Positions 17,937-29,629 are shown, numbered from the stretch's first letter. The stretch is DNA of 64,000 nucleotides from an uncultured Lachnospira sp. (GCA_946186125.1 CAMHLZ010000006.1:17895-81894), one strand, 5' to 3'. Made by a program: numbers and translations. Notes: a model not told the origin generated them from the letters alone.

Positions 17937-19589
17937 CTATTTAGATTTCACCTTATTTTCAGCATAATCAAGCGCTTCTATGATATCCTTTTTAAATTGG
18001 TTTTCGCCAAGTCTGTCAAAGAATCCATCCTTTTTCATTACGGATAAAGGCTGATCATTTACATGAGAGAATACAAGCTCAATGCCCTTTTTGTCCGCCC
18101 TGTCGGCAAGACTGTTAAGTGAACGCATTGCGCTGGCATCTAATGCAGGTACACCACGCATTCTTATGATAATAATCTTAGTGTATCGTTTAGAATTAAT
18201 GGCTGCAAGCTCTTCGGCTGCGGCAAAAAACATAGGTCCCATAATCTCAAAAACACGGATTTCTTTTGAAATAGACATAAGTTTTTGAGCCTCTTCATCA
18301 CTGACATCCGGCTGTTCGATATACTTCCACGAATTAACGGCTGTTACCTCAGACATACGTTTCATAAACAATAAAGCTGAGACAACTACGCCTACTTCGA
18401 TGGCTACCACGAGGTCAAAAATAACTGTCAGAAGAAACGTTCCCACGAGAACAATAATGTCACTCTTTGGAGCAGTTTTTGCCAGTTTTAAAAATGTTTT
18501 CCAATCACACATATTCCATGCGACTATAATAAGTACAGCGGCAAGTGTAGTCATAGGAATCAGGGCAGCAGTCGGCATGAGTACCAGAAGAATGATAAGC
18601 AGGGTTACACAGTGTACCATACCTGATATAGGAGTTCTTCCGCCATTCTTAACATTTGCTGCTGTTCTGGCTATTGCACCTGTTGCAGGGATACCTCCGA
18701 AAAGACCGGAAAAAATATTACCGATTCCCTGGCCGATTAATTCGGCATTAGAATTATGTTTATCACTAATCATACCGTCAGAAACCACACATGATAAAAG
18801 TGATTCAATTCCTGCAAGTAAAGCAATTGTAAAAGCAGGTGAGATAAGCCTTTTAATCATTCCGAAACTTACATCCGGAATCTGTGGGACAGGAAGAGAA
18901 TGCGATAATTCTCCGTACACTGAACCAATCGTATTTACATTGATATTACCGAACTTTACGACTAAAGTTGTAACGATAATAGCAATTAAAGAGCCCGGTA
19001 TTTTATCTGTAACATATGGAAATACAAGCATAATTACGATTGCTAGCAAACCGATAAGAAGAGTCGGTATACTTGTAGTTGTAATATTTTTACAGTAGCA
19101 TAATAATTTTTCGATAAACTCAGAAGGAACTTTTTTAATATCAAGTCCTAAAAAGTCTTTAATCTGTCCTACGAGAAGGCTCACACCGATACCGCAGGTA
19201 AATCCTGTTGTAATAGTATAAGGAATATATTTAATCAAAGATCCGAAATGACAAATTCCCATAACAATGAGAATAACACCTGCCATAATTGTTGCGACAA
19301 TCAGTCCTGAGGTTCCAAATTCTGTGACAATACCGTAGATGATAGTTACAAATGCGGCAGTCGGACCACCAATCTGCACACGGCTTCCACCGAAAAAAGC
19401 AATAAAAAATCCTGCAATAATGGCGGTGTAAAGACCGGCTTCAGGTGTAACTCCTGATGCAATTGCAAGTGCTATAGAGAGTGGAAGTGCAATAATCGCA
19501 ACGATAATACCCGCGATTACATCCTTGAAAAACTGATTAGCTGAATAGTCTTTCATTACTTCAAATAATTTTGGCTTTAGAGTTTCCAT
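17937..19589 (-). CDS. SulP-family anion transporter with STAS domain
   Basis: FFKDVIAGIIVAIIALPLSIALAIASGVTPEAGLYTAIIAGFFIAFFGGSRVQIGGPTAAF; C-terminal STAS-like region. ATG at 19589 preceded by GGATGG. Confidence 0.93.
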   Translation of the reverse strand: METLKPKLFEVMKDYSANQFFKDVIAGIIVAIIALPLSIALAIASGVTPEAGLYTAIIAGFFIAFFGGSRVQIGGPTAAFVTIIYGIVTEFGTSGLIVATIMAGVILIVMGICHFGSLIKYIPYTITTGFTCGIGVSLLVGQIKDFLGLDIKKVPSEFIEKLLCYCKNITTTSIPTLLIGLLAIVIMLVFPYVTDKIPGSLIAIIVTTLVVKFGNINVNTIGSVYGELSHSLPVPQIPDVSFGMIKRLISPAFTIALLAGIESLLSCVVSDGMISDKHNSNAELIGQGIGNIFSGLFGGIPATGAIARTAANVKNGGRTPISGMVHCVTLLIILLVLMPTAALIPMTTLAAVLIIVAWNMCDWKTFLKLAKTAPKSDIIVLVGTFLLTVIFDLVVAIEVGVVVSALLFMKRMSEVTAVNSWKYIEQPDVSDEEAQKLMSISKEIRVFEIMGPMFFAAAEELAAINSKRYTKIIIIRMRGVPALDASAMRSLNSLADRADKKGIELVFSHVNDQPLSVMKKDGFFDRLGENQFKKDIIEALDYAENKVKSK

Positions 19590-19772
19590 TTTTATCCATC
19601 CTATCTGATTTAAATTAAAATTACACCAATTTTGGCGTAATGTGAAAATGCTCACAAAACCGAATTGTAGCACTTTATAAAACAATGGTCAAGAAAAACA
19701 TTGAAAATAAGGAGTATAATTGATATAATCGCACATGTATATTTGAAAAAAATAATAATTGGAGGCAGTTTT

Positions 19773-20408
19773 GTGAGATTAAGAAATGTAAAAGGATCAA
19801 GAGAAGAAATTGCAGCAAGTGAATTTACCATAAATAATCCGGAGGAGCACAAAGGGCGCTGGAATGAAGTATTTGGTAATGAAAAGCCTGTTTATATAGA
19901 AGTAGGAATGGGAAAGGGCAGATTTATTACGGATATGGCGCTGGCTCATCCGGATAGGAATTTTATAGGTATTGAAAAATATTCAAGTGTATTAATCAGA
20001 GCTTTAGAAAAACGGGCAGAGATTGATATAGATAACCTGTATTTTATACGCATGGATGCAGAAAATATAGAAGAAGTATTTGCAAAAGATGAGGTATCAG
20101 GTATTTACTTGAATTTCTCAGACCCGTGGCCAAAAGACAGGCATGCAAAAAGAAGACTGACATCAAGACAGTTCTTAAAACGCTATGATAACATATTGAA
20201 AAAGGATGGCAGGATAGAATTTAAGACTGACAACAGAGATTTATTTGAATTTTCACTTGAGGAAGTGGCGGAAGCCGGCTGGAATCTCATTTCGCATACA
20301 TTTGACCTTCATAACAGCGATATGAATGAAGGAAATATAATGACGGAATATGAGGAAAAGTTTTCATCAATCGGCAATCCGATACATAAAATGATAATAA
20401 ACAGGTAA
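19773..20408 (+). CDS. trmB: tRNA (guanine-N7-)-methyltransferase
   Basis: VYIEVGMGKGRFITDMA, NFIGIEKYSSVLIRALEK, YLNFSDPWPKDRHAKRRLT; GTG start after GGAGG. Confidence 0.93.
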   Translation: MRLRNVKGSREEIAASEFTINNPEEHKGRWNEVFGNEKPVYIEVGMGKGRFITDMALAHPDRNFIGIEKYSSVLIRALEKRAEIDIDNLYFIRMDAENIEEVFAKDEVSGIYLNFSDPWPKDRHAKRRLTSRQFLKRYDNILKKDGRIEFKTDNRDLFEFSLEEVAEAGWNLISHTFDLHNSDMNEGNIMTEYEEKFSSIGNPIHKMIINR

Positions 20409-20566
20409 ATTGAAAATTTATGTTTTGTAAAAGAAAAATTTTGCGATTTTTGTCGGATTATATTTATTGCAGAAGAAAGCTGAATAGGTGTATAATAAAC
20501 ATGAAAAAATCATGGGACGAAGTATACGAAATATTGAATCCAAGGAATGAGAAATGAGGTAAAAAG

Positions 20567-20884
20567 ATGATTTATAAAGTTACAGATGATTCTTATGCGA
20601 GCGAGGTACTTAAAAGTGATGTGCCGGTTATTGTAGATTTTTATGCAGACTGGTGCGGGCCTTGTAAGATGATGGTTCCGGTACTTGATATGGTAGATAA
20701 GGAACAGGGAAGCAAAGTTAAGATAGTAAAAATTAATGTGGATGAGAATCCTGAGACGACACAGAAAAACAGAGTTATGTCGATTCCGACAACTTTGTTT
20801 ATAAAAGGTGGTACAGTAAAAGCAAGAGTTGAAGGTGCGGTAACGAAGAACGTTATAGACCAGAAACTTGCAAAGGTGTTGTAA
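20567..20884 (+). CDS. trxA: Thioredoxin
   Basis: VDFYADWCGPCKMMVPVLD. Confidence 0.95.
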   Translation: MIYKVTDDSYASEVLKSDVPVIVDFYADWCGPCKMMVPVLDMVDKEQGSKVKIVKINVDENPETTQKNRVMSIPTTLFIKGGTVKARVEGAVTKNVIDQKLAKVL

Positions 20885-20960
20885 AAAACATGAAAGAAAA
20901 TGGTACAAAGCTGAGGAGGCTAATCGTTATAGTTTAACTTTACAGAGGTAAATTATACAG

Positions 20961-20989
20961 TAGGATACTTGAGAAATTAAGTATCCTTT
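20961..20989 (+). terminator. Rho-independent terminator
   Basis: AGGATACTT-gagaaatt-AAGTATCCT followed by TTT. Confidence 0.75.
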
Positions 20990-21130
20990 TATATTATCGA
21001 GTTTTACTAAGAAACAAAAAACATTACAAATACTTGACGATGGTGTGAATGATATTGTTTTTGTAACTATTAAAAAATACGGAAGGACGAAAAATGTATG
21101 GAGCAGATACCTCAAAGACATAAGGAGATT

Positions 21131-21338
21131 TTAAATATAATATTATTAATAATTCATATGTCCGAATAAAAAAGTATATTGGAAAAGAAGAGAACGGAGT
21201 GATACCAAGTGATATAGAGGGGTATAAGGTAACACGGATAGAGAAATATGCATTTAGGATTGTGAAAGTTTACAGAGTGTAGAAATACCTGATAACGTAA
21301 AATTAGGAAAAAATGCGTTACCGGACAATATAAAGTAA
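21131..21338 (+). pseudogene. BspA-type leucine-rich-repeat protein fragment
   Basis: IPSDIEGYKVTRIEKYAF | ESLQSVEIPDNVKLGKNALPDNIK, split across two frames. Confidence 0.5.
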
Positions 21339-21491
21339 ATATGGGTTGTTGTCCTGTGATAAATGATGAGCTCCGTATCAGTCTGATATGGGGCTTGTTC
21401 GTTTCTATACAAATCCCCTTGAAAAAATATTAAAAAAATGTTAAAATGAAATATCTTATATAACCAAGGTAGCATGAAGGTGAAATAGATA

Positions 21492-23765
21492 ATGTATACA
21501 CATAAAAAAATAACACAATTAAATGATTTCTTTCTTGAACGTAGCAGGAGAGAGGGAGATTTTGTGTTTTTTTACAGGATTAACGGTTATACAGAAGATA
21601 TATCGGAATTTATACAGAATTACTATGATGCGGCGAGGAAGTCCGGGGTAATCATAGAAGGTAAGATTCCGAATCCTGACGAAAAGAATCTCTCTTTTTA
21701 TGGAGAAATGATGGGGATGGATTTTAAACAGGATAGAGAATTTATATCGAACAGTCTGAAAAAATGGCTTCCGAGAATGAAGGATTATCCAAGACGCAAT
21801 GTCGCAGACTCTATTTTCTATTTGTTGGAATCATTAAAAAAGTCCGGTAAGACAGAGAGCATGATTAAAAATGCATACATCAAATTTATGTGTTGGCTTT
21901 ATTATAAATTCGAAAGAATTGTGAATCAATTAGGAGAGGAGACAATTCCGAAGATATTATATGAGGGAGATATCAGTTATTATGAATTAATGCTGATTTC
22001 CATCATTTCAAACGCAGGTTGTGACGTTGTGCTTTTACAATATAATGGAGATGAATCATATCTTAAGACAGATAAAGAATCAGTATTTTCAGATGATTTA
22101 AAACTGCCTGATATGAAGGCATTTCCGGACAATTATTCACTTAAATCGCTTCGTGAGAAGATAAAAAATGAGGTCGGAAGAGCAAGGCTTTATGGAAGAA
22201 AACCTGAAGTGACGAATTGCACGAATGCATGGATAGAAGGCAATTGGATGGAAGATATTGCCAAAAGCGTACCATTAAGGGGAAACGATAAAAGATTTTA
22301 CTATAATTGTTTTTGCCGGGTAATCGGTGTGGAAGACAAGTATACCTACCTTAATGATTTGTATCAGTTTCATCAGATGCTGATTCATGATAAAAGAAAA
22401 GTAGTTGTGGTAGATGATGTGATTCCAAAGCCGGGAGCGGAAGAAATAAGGACTATACATCGCGGTAACTATGCAAATGCAGAGCAGCTTATTATGGATT
22501 TGTCCACGAATATTAAATATACGGCAAATGATTTGTTACAGAGGATAATGGTAAAAGCGTTTGTGGATGTGATGCTTGAAGCTGCAGCAGTTCCGGGCAT
22601 GAACGTTAACAAACTTACGAGCAGGGCGGTGTATCTGCTTTGCAGGTTAAAGAGATACCAGACGGAATTGTTTTCTAACTGGAAGATGCCGGACGTAAGC
22701 TGCTTCATTTATATGGGTGGCTGCAGGGACACGGATGAAGAAATATTTTTAAAAATGCTTGCAAGACTTCCGGTTGATGTGTTGATTTTGGTTCCGGATT
22801 TTGCAAAAAGGTGCTGCCTTACAGATGAACATCTGTATGAAGTGAATTATACGGAGTCTTTTGAAGTCGGCAGATTTCCAAGAGAGAGTGCCGGTGTAAG
22901 CATTGGCACAGCCGCATATCAGGCTGAAAGGGAACTGGATACGATTATGTATCAGGATTCCGGACTTTACAGAAACAGACAGTACGAAAAGGCAAATATT
23001 GTAAGTCTCAGGACAATGTATGAAGAGATAGCTATTTTGTGGGATGAAGAACTTAAATACCGGCCGAGTTTTGGTGTTATAGATGATAAGGTGACGATTC
23101 CTGTTATTTATTCAAAAATCTGTGGAGTAAAGGAAAATAATGTGCAGGAATATTGGAAAAGCATTAAAATGCTGATAACAGAAGATACTTTTGTTATAAA
23201 ACAGGCAGGATTCATACAGAATACAACGTCAAATCCGATAAAACAGTATGCTACGGAATTCTGGAAAGAAGGGCGCTTGCGGGCGGACAGAATTAAGGAA
23301 AATCCTCAATATCGTTACAGCGTTTTGCGGGAGGAAATTCAGAATTATATGCTTGAGAAGCTTGGTGTTCTTATCCGGAGTAAGATTATTAAGGGAACTT
23401 TTGTGAATGGAACTGAGTATACGATAGTATCAACAGTGCTGAATCTTCCGAAAGAGATACTAAGGATGATTCAAAAGTTTGATTTTACAAAAAAGAATCC
23501 TAAGCTTATATATATTTTAACGGATGAAAGTTCCATAACCCTTGAGGAATCGATTATGACAGCATACCTTAATTTGTTAGGATTTGATATAATATTTTTT
23601 GTACCGACGGGTTATCAGACGGTTGAGAAATACTTTAACAGCATGCCGATGGAAGAGCATCAGATCGGAGATTATATATATGATCTGAACGTACCTGATT
23701 TTAACAGGATTGTGGCGGTGACAGATTCTGTTTCATGGCGGGAAAGAATATTTGGAAAAAGATAA
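21492..23765 (+). CDS. YceG-like protein of the Ter/TelA cluster
   Basis: 757 aa; located directly before telA and terD genes; sequence organisation consistent with the bacterial YceG-like family. Confidence 0.7.
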   Translation: MYTHKKITQLNDFFLERSRREGDFVFFYRINGYTEDISEFIQNYYDAARKSGVIIEGKIPNPDEKNLSFYGEMMGMDFKQDREFISNSLKKWLPRMKDYPRRNVADSIFYLLESLKKSGKTESMIKNAYIKFMCWLYYKFERIVNQLGEETIPKILYEGDISYYELMLISIISNAGCDVVLLQYNGDESYLKTDKESVFSDDLKLPDMKAFPDNYSLKSLREKIKNEVGRARLYGRKPEVTNCTNAWIEGNWMEDIAKSVPLRGNDKRFYYNCFCRVIGVEDKYTYLNDLYQFHQMLIHDKRKVVVVDDVIPKPGAEEIRTIHRGNYANAEQLIMDLSTNIKYTANDLLQRIMVKAFVDVMLEAAAVPGMNVNKLTSRAVYLLCRLKRYQTELFSNWKMPDVSCFIYMGGCRDTDEEIFLKMLARLPVDVLILVPDFAKRCCLTDEHLYEVNYTESFEVGRFPRESAGVSIGTAAYQAERELDTIMYQDSGLYRNRQYEKANIVSLRTMYEEIAILWDEELKYRPSFGVIDDKVTIPVIYSKICGVKENNVQEYWKSIKMLITEDTFVIKQAGFIQNTTSNPIKQYATEFWKEGRLRADRIKENPQYRYSVLREEIQNYMLEKLGVLIRSKIIKGTFVNGTEYTIVSTVLNLPKEILRMIQKFDFTKKNPKLIYILTDESSITLEESIMTAYLNLLGFDIIFFVPTGYQTVEKYFNSMPMEEHQIGDYIYDLNVPDFNRIVAVTDSVSWRERIFGKR

Positions 23766-23782
23766 AGGAAGGATAGATAAGT

Positions 23783-24925
23783 ATGGCAATTGATTTTGGA
23801 AAACAGACGACAGCGCAGGCACCTGTTGTTGTAGAGGAAAAAAATGAAATCGAAGTAGTTGAAAATTATGACATTGTGGCAGACAGAGAACAGATGAACC
23901 GTGAACTTGTGAATTCAAAAGAAGTCGATGATATCGTCAGCACGATTGAAATTAATAATTTGAGTACTATAGTTTCATTCGGCGGGGAAGTTGCAGAAGA
24001 GATTTCTAAGGCATCCGATATAGTTCTTAACAGCATGAGCATGTCGCAGATTGATGAATCAAGTGACATGTTAAATACACTTGCTAAGATAATGAACAAG
24101 TTCGATATTGAGGAGATAAAAGATAATCCTACATTATTTGGAAAGCTTTTTGGGAATTTGAGAAAACAGCTTGATAAGATTCTCGAAAAGTATCATACTA
24201 TGGGTGATGAGGTTGATAAGATTTATGTTCAGTTAAAGAAATATGAATCTGAAATCAAGCAGTCAAATAAAAAGTTAGATGATATGTTTAATGCAAATGT
24301 TGAATATTATCATGAACTGGTAAAATATATTCTTGCCGGCGAGCAGGGGTGTAAGGAGATTGAAGCCTACATTGCACAGAGACAGGCTGATATGGAAGCT
24401 ACAGGTGACAACTCAATCCAATTTGAGCTTGCAAATCTTAATCAGGCATTGGCTATGCTTGAGCAGAGAACACAGGACTTAAGAACAGCCGAGAGTGTGG
24501 CAATGCAGTCAATTCCTATGATTAAGACTATGGAATTTAGTAATATGAATCTTGTAAGAAAGATTAATTCCGCATTTATAATAACACTGCCTGTATTTAA
24601 ACAGGCGCTTGCACAGGCGATTATGCTTAAGAGACAGCGTATTCAGGCAGATGCCATGTCAGCACTTGATGAAAAAACTAATGAGCTGTTGATTAAGAAT
24701 GCTAATAATACAGTTGAGCAGTCTAAGATGATTGCAAGGATGACGTCAGGAAGTTCTATCAGCGTAGATACACTTGAGACTACATGGCGCACGATAGTAA
24801 ATGGTATTGACGAGACAAGACAGATTCAGGCAGATGCCAGAAAGAAAAGGGCAGAGGATCAGGTCAGACTCGAAAATATAAAGCAGGAATTTAATAGTAA
24901 ATATAGTATGCCTGCGAACAAATAG
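23783..24925 (+). CDS. telA: Toxic anion resistance protein TelA family
   Basis: 380 aa; ...[41 protein letters not shown]..., [15 protein letters not shown]. Confidence 0.85.
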   Translation: MAIDFGKQTTAQAPVVVEEKNEIEVVENYDIVADREQMNRELVNSKEVDDIVSTIEINNLSTIVSFGGEVAEEISKASDIVLNSMSMSQIDESSDMLNTLAKIMNKFDIEEIKDNPTLFGKLFGNLRKQLDKILEKYHTMGDEVDKIYVQLKKYESEIKQSNKKLDDMFNANVEYYHELVKYILAGEQGCKEIEAYIAQRQADMEATGDNSIQFELANLNQALAMLEQRTQDLRTAESVAMQSIPMIKTMEFSNMNLVRKINSAFIITLPVFKQALAQAIMLKRQRIQADAMSALDEKTNELLIKNANNTVEQSKMIARMTSGSSISVDTLETTWRTIVNGIDETRQIQADARKKRAEDQVRLENIKQEFNSKYSMPANK

Positions 24926-24954
24926 ACATAAACAAAACAAGGAGGGTAATTATT

Positions 24955-25536
24955 ATGCCAATTAATTTATCAAAAGGACAGAAAGTGGATTTAACAAAAG
25001 GAAATCCGGGACTTAAGAAGGTAATGATAGGACTTGGATGGGATGTAAATGCATTCGATACCGGGGCAGCATTTGATTTGGATGCGTCAGTATTTATGTG
25101 TGATGCAGCAGGAAAATGTCCGTCAGACAAAGAATTTATTTTCTATGGTAACTTAAAACACAGCAGTGAATCTGTTGAACATATGGGTGATAATACTACA
25201 GGTAGCGGCGACGGTGACGATGAGCAGATAATTATCGATATCGAAAAGATACCTGCAGAAATTGAGAAGATAGCTTTCACGGTTACTATATATGAAGCTG
25301 ATAAGAGAAATCAGAACTTTGGTCAGGTTTCAAATGCGTACATCAGGATTGTTGATGAAAGTACAGGAACTGAGTTGATCAGATATGATCTTGGTGAGGA
25401 CTTCTCTATCGAGACAGCTGTTGTTGTCGGAGAGTTATACAAACATGGCGGAGAATGGAAGTTCAATGCTATAGGAAGCGGATTCCAGGGTGGTCTTGCA
25501 GCACTTTGCGGTCACTATGGTATTGATGCTGAATAG
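24955..25536 (+). CDS. TerD family protein
   Basis: [28 protein letters not shown]...[29 protein letters not shown]. Confidence 0.93.
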   Translation: MPINLSKGQKVDLTKGNPGLKKVMIGLGWDVNAFDTGAAFDLDASVFMCDAAGKCPSDKEFIFYGNLKHSSESVEHMGDNTTGSGDGDDEQIIIDIEKIPAEIEKIAFTVTIYEADKRNQNFGQVSNAYIRIVDESTGTELIRYDLGEDFSIETAVVVGELYKHGGEWKFNAIGSGFQGGLAALCGHYGIDAE

Positions 25537-25551
25537 TGATGGAGGTTTAAA

Positions 25552-26145
25552 ATGTCTATAAGTTTACAAAAAGGACAAAAGGTAAGTCTTTCTAAAGAAA
25601 GAGCCGGACTTAAGAATGTAATAGTCGGACTTGGATGGGACGAAGCAGAACGTCCAAAGAGTGGCGGATTATTTTCAAAAAAACCACAGCCTATCGATTG
25701 TGATGCATCAGCTTTGTTATTGCAGAATGGTAAGCTTGTAAATTCAACTGATTTGGTATATTATGCAAATCTCAGACATACATCAGGTACCGTAATGCAT
25801 ATGGGCGATAATCTTACAGGTGCAGGTGACGGTGATGATGAGCAGATTGTCATTGATCTGGAAAAAATACCGGAGTGTTATGACAGAGTGGTAATTGTAG
25901 TAAATATTTACCAGGCTGTTAAGAGAAACCAGCATTTCGGCATGATTCAGAATGCATTTATCAGAGTTATGGATGGCAGCAATAATTCAGAAATATTGAA
26001 ATACAATCTTACTGAGGATTACTCAGGCATGACAGCTATGGTTTTTGGTGAGATATATCGTCATAATGGAGAATGGAAGTTTAATGCAATAGGACAGGGA
26101 ACTACAGATCCGGGTATATCTGAATTGATTAGAAGATACCAGTAA
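25552..26145 (+). CDS. TerD family protein (paralogue)
   Basis: ISLQKGQKVSLSKERAGLKNVIVGLGWD...[31 protein letters not shown]. Confidence 0.93.
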   Translation: MSISLQKGQKVSLSKERAGLKNVIVGLGWDEAERPKSGGLFSKKPQPIDCDASALLLQNGKLVNSTDLVYYANLRHTSGTVMHMGDNLTGAGDGDDEQIVIDLEKIPECYDRVVIVVNIYQAVKRNQHFGMIQNAFIRVMDGSNNSEILKYNLTEDYSGMTAMVFGEIYRHNGEWKFNAIGQGTTDPGISELIRRYQ

Positions 26146-26172
26146 TGGACATAATTATTGGGAGGGACGATA

Positions 26173-28878
26173 ATGTCTTCTCCCAATTGTCATGAATATA
26201 GAAAGGGAATGGAATTTATAATGAAGTATAACGGACTTACAGATAAAGAGGTTGAAGAATCCAGAGAAAAGTATGGTTCCAACGAGATACCTGATTCGGA
26301 ACCGACTACATTCTGGCAGGAATTTAAAGAGACATTTGGCGATCCTATGATAAAGATTTTGCTGGTTATTGCAGCTCTTATGATTGCGATGTTTTTCTTT
26401 GGATATGCAGAAATATACGAGCCTCTTGGAACGATAGTGGCAGTTCTTATCGTTGCTACTGTATCTGCAAAGACAGGAGTGGCAAGTGATACAAAGTATC
26501 GTGAATTAAAAGACAACGCTGAGAAAGATAAATGTAAGGTTTATCGTAACGGTGTTGTTGCAGTAATTGATGTTGATGAGGTAGTTGTAGGAGATAAGGT
26601 TCTTCTTCAGTCAGGAGATAAGGTTCCTGCAGACGGAGTTCTTGTATCAGGCAATCTAAAAGTAAATAACTCAGCATTAAACGGTGAAGCTGAAGAGTGT
26701 AAAAAGAGTGCGGCTGATGACGGATTTGAACTTCCGGAAGATATAACGGGTGATACATTTGTTGATGCACATTCTTTATTCAGAGGTGCAGTAATATTTG
26801 ACGGCGAAGGTATCTTGGATGTCAGAAAAGTCGGCTTAAAGACTATGATGGGTAAGATGGCTGAGGAAATGCAGGAGGATGAACCGGACTCACCACTTAA
26901 AGTCAAGCTTGCTAAGCTTGCAGGACAGATTTCTACTTTTGGTTATATCGGTGCATCAGTGATTGCATTGTTATATATTATGTATTTCATCGTAAATGCG
27001 GGTGGCGTATCTGCATATTTTTCACTGGGATTTGAGCATATAATCAAGGATGTGGTTGATGCTGTTTCTCTTGCGGTTGTTATCATTGTGTGCGCGGTAC
27101 CGGAAGGTCTTCCGCTTATGATATCTCTTGTATTGATGCAGAATACAAGTAAGATGCTTGACCATAACGTTCTTGTGCGTAAAGCAGAAGGTATAGAGAC
27201 AGCCGGTTCTTTAAATATTTTATTTAGCGATAAGACAGGTACTATTACAAAGGGTAGTCTTGAAGTTGTGGAATTTTTCCTTGCAAATACAAATGTTATT
27301 GATATTCCTGATTTAGGAAAGCATGGAAAAGTAAAGGGATTGATTGACCTTGCCATCGGCAAGAATTCACAGTCTTTGTTTGATGATTCTCATAAGGTTA
27401 TCGGCGGTAATGCCACTGATCAGGCTTTGATGAAGTTCCTCGGTGAGGAGACGTTTAAAGCGCTTGAACAGAGCAGTGAATGTAAAGTGACAAATCATCA
27501 GGGATTCAATTCTACTAATAAGTTCAGTCAGGTAAGAATTGAAAATATTGGAAAGACATTGTATAAGGGTGCTCCTGAGCGTCTGTTAGCCAATGCAAAA
27601 AAATATCTTGATGAGGATGGCAATGTTAAAGATATTGATATGGCTAAGCTCAACAAGAAGATTGATGCACTTGCAGATAAAGCCATGAGAGTGCTTGCTT
27701 TTGGATATTCTGAAAAAGATATGACAGAAAATGCCATAAATGATGATGTTGTTTTAATTGGCCTTGTTGCTATCCGTGATGATGTGCGAGCAGAAGCAAG
27801 AGACGCCATTAAGGAAGTCCAGGGAGCAGGTATCCAGGTTGTTATGATTACGGGTGACCGTCTTGAGACAGCTGTTGCCATTGCAAAGGATGCCGGACTT
27901 GTTCAAAGCGATGAAGATAAAGCAATTACTTCTATGGAACTTAATAAAATGACTGATGATGAGGTTAAGGAAATGATTCCTCACATCCGAGTTATTGCAA
28001 GAGCTCTTCCTACGGATAAATCCCGTATGGTAAGACTTTGCCAGGAACTGAATCTTGTAGTCGGTATGACCGGTGACGGTGTAAATGATTCGCCTGCACT
28101 TAAGCGTGCTGATGTCGGATTTGCCATGGGAAGCGGTACGGAAGCTGCTAAGGAAGCCGGAAAGATTGTTATCCTTGATGATAACTTTAAATCAATAAAG
28201 GATGCTATACTTTATGGTAGAACAATTTATCATAATATTTTGAAGTTCTGTAAATTCCAGCTCGTAATTAATGTTGCGGCTGTAGTTGTAAGTGCAATTG
28301 CCCCATTCTTCGGAGTAGAAGAACCTCTTAAGGTAACACATTTACTTTTTGTAAATCTTGTTATGGACGGTCTTGGTGCCATCATGCTTGGTAACGAGCC
28401 TGCACATGAAAAATATATGACCGAAAAACCTCGTCGCAGAGATGAGAGCATTATCAGCAAAGCTATGGCTTCGCAGATTCTTATTATGGCTGCATGGCTG
28501 ATTGCGATAAGTTTTGTATATTTAAAAGCACCTGTTATCAAAAATGTTTTTGATAATGAGAAACAGCATTTAACAGGATATTTTGTATTATTTATCGTCA
28601 GTGCTTTGTTTAACGGTTTCAACGTCAGAGATGAGAAGTATGGAATATTCAAAGGTCTTGATGAAAATACAGGATTTTTGAAGGTATTCTTCACGATTAT
28701 CGTTGTACAGGCTGCCATAGTTAATGCGGCTTTGGTTCCTGTAAATGTGTTTAAGTGGATTGGTGAAATGTTCAGTTGTACTCCGTTTGGCGTAAAGGGC
28801 TGGGTGTTAGTCGTACTTTTTGCAGTTACCATGATACCGGTAGATTTGGTAAGAAAAATTTTTGTTAAGGAAAATTAG
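26173..28878 (+). CDS. P-type cation-translocating (calcium-type) ATPase
   Basis: SDKTGTITKG phosphorylation motif, MITGDRLETA, GMTGDGVNDSPALKRADVGFAMG. Confidence 0.93.
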   Translation: MSSPNCHEYRKGMEFIMKYNGLTDKEVEESREKYGSNEIPDSEPTTFWQEFKETFGDPMIKILLVIAALMIAMFFFGYAEIYEPLGTIVAVLIVATVSAKTGVASDTKYRELKDNAEKDKCKVYRNGVVAVIDVDEVVVGDKVLLQSGDKVPADGVLVSGNLKVNNSALNGEAEECKKSAADDGFELPEDITGDTFVDAHSLFRGAVIFDGEGILDVRKVGLKTMMGKMAEEMQEDEPDSPLKVKLAKLAGQISTFGYIGASVIALLYIMYFIVNAGGVSAYFSLGFEHIIKDVVDAVSLAVVIIVCAVPEGLPLMISLVLMQNTSKMLDHNVLVRKAEGIETAGSLNILFSDKTGTITKGSLEVVEFFLANTNVIDIPDLGKHGKVKGLIDLAIGKNSQSLFDDSHKVIGGNATDQALMKFLGEETFKALEQSSECKVTNHQGFNSTNKFSQVRIENIGKTLYKGAPERLLANAKKYLDEDGNVKDIDMAKLNKKIDALADKAMRVLAFGYSEKDMTENAINDDVVLIGLVAIRDDVRAEARDAIKEVQGAGIQVVMITGDRLETAVAIAKDAGLVQSDEDKAITSMELNKMTDDEVKEMIPHIRVIARALPTDKSRMVRLCQELNLVVGMTGDGVNDSPALKRADVGFAMGSGTEAAKEAGKIVILDDNFKSIKDAILYGRTIYHNILKFCKFQLVINVAAVVVSAIAPFFGVEEPLKVTHLLFVNLVMDGLGAIMLGNEPAHEKYMTEKPRRRDESIISKAMASQILIMAAWLIAISFVYLKAPVIKNVFDNEKQHLTGYFVLFIVSALFNGFNVRDEKYGIFKGLDENTGFLKVFFTIIVVQAAIVNAALVPVNVFKWIGEMFSCTPFGVKGWVLVVLFAVTMIPVDLVRKIFVKEN

Positions 28879-28882
28879 AAAC

Positions 28883-29629
28883 ATGCATATATTTCATTCT
28901 GATTTGGACAACACAATTATATATTCATATAAGCATGATATTGGTTCTGATAAGAAAAATGTAGAAGTTTATCAGGGGCGTGAGATTTCGTTTATCACTT
29001 CGCGTACCTATGAACTTTTACAGAAGGTTGTGGACAGGGTGCTTTTTGTGCCCACCACAACCAGAACCATAGAACAGTATGAGCGGATTAACCTTGGAAT
29101 CGGCATGCCGAAATATGCTTTGGTATGTAATGGGGGCGTTTTGCTTGAAAATGGAAAGGAAAATCAGGAGTGGTATGAGGAGTCGCGTGCCATAATTCTG
29201 GATTCTTCAGGCGAGATGAGAAATGCCCTTGATTTTCTTGAAAATGATGCAAGGCGGAAATTTGAATTAAGGTATATCAGAGAATTGTTTGTTTTTACAA
29301 AATGTTGTAATCCGGAAGAAGTTGTATGTGATTTGAAAAATCATCTTGATACATCTTTGGCAGATGTGTTTAATAACGGTGAGAAGGTTTATGTTCTTCC
29401 AAAGAATCTGGATAAGGGAACAGCTGTTAAGCGGTTCAGGAAAAAAGTAGGCGGTGATTATGTTTTTGCAGCAGGTGACAGTGAATTTGATGTGTCGATG
29501 CTTGAGGCAGCCGACTTAGGAATTGCCCCGGAAAGCCTTAAGGAAAAGTGTAGCGATACTGCAGATATTACATGGATTAATTCTGATGAGCTGCTTGCTG
29601 AAAGAGCGCTTCAGATGATTACACAATAA
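28883..29629 (+). CDS. HAD-superfamily hydrolase of the Ter cluster
   Basis: IFHSDLDNTIIYS, ...AAGDSEFDVSMLEAADLGIAPE. Confidence 0.75.
   Translation: MHIFHSDLDNTIIYSYKHDIGSDKKNVEVYQGREISFITSRTYELLQKVVDRVLFVPTTTRTIEQYERINLGIGMPKYALVCNGGVLLENGKENQEWYEESRAIILDSSGEMRNALDFLENDARRKFELRYIRELFVFTKCCNPEEVVCDLKNHLDTSLADVFNNGEKVYVLPKNLDKGTAVKRFRKKVGGDYVFAAGDSEFDVSMLEAADLGIAPESLKEKCSDTADITWINSDELLAERALQMITQ

Noticed and set aside
18082-19098. Plus-strand ORFs opposite the SulP transporter
   Set aside because: Antisense shadows of a clear conserved membrane protein gene.
26190-28832. Long antisense ORFs across the P-type ATPase
   Set aside because: Shadow ORFs opposite a strongly supported coding region; no recognisable domains.
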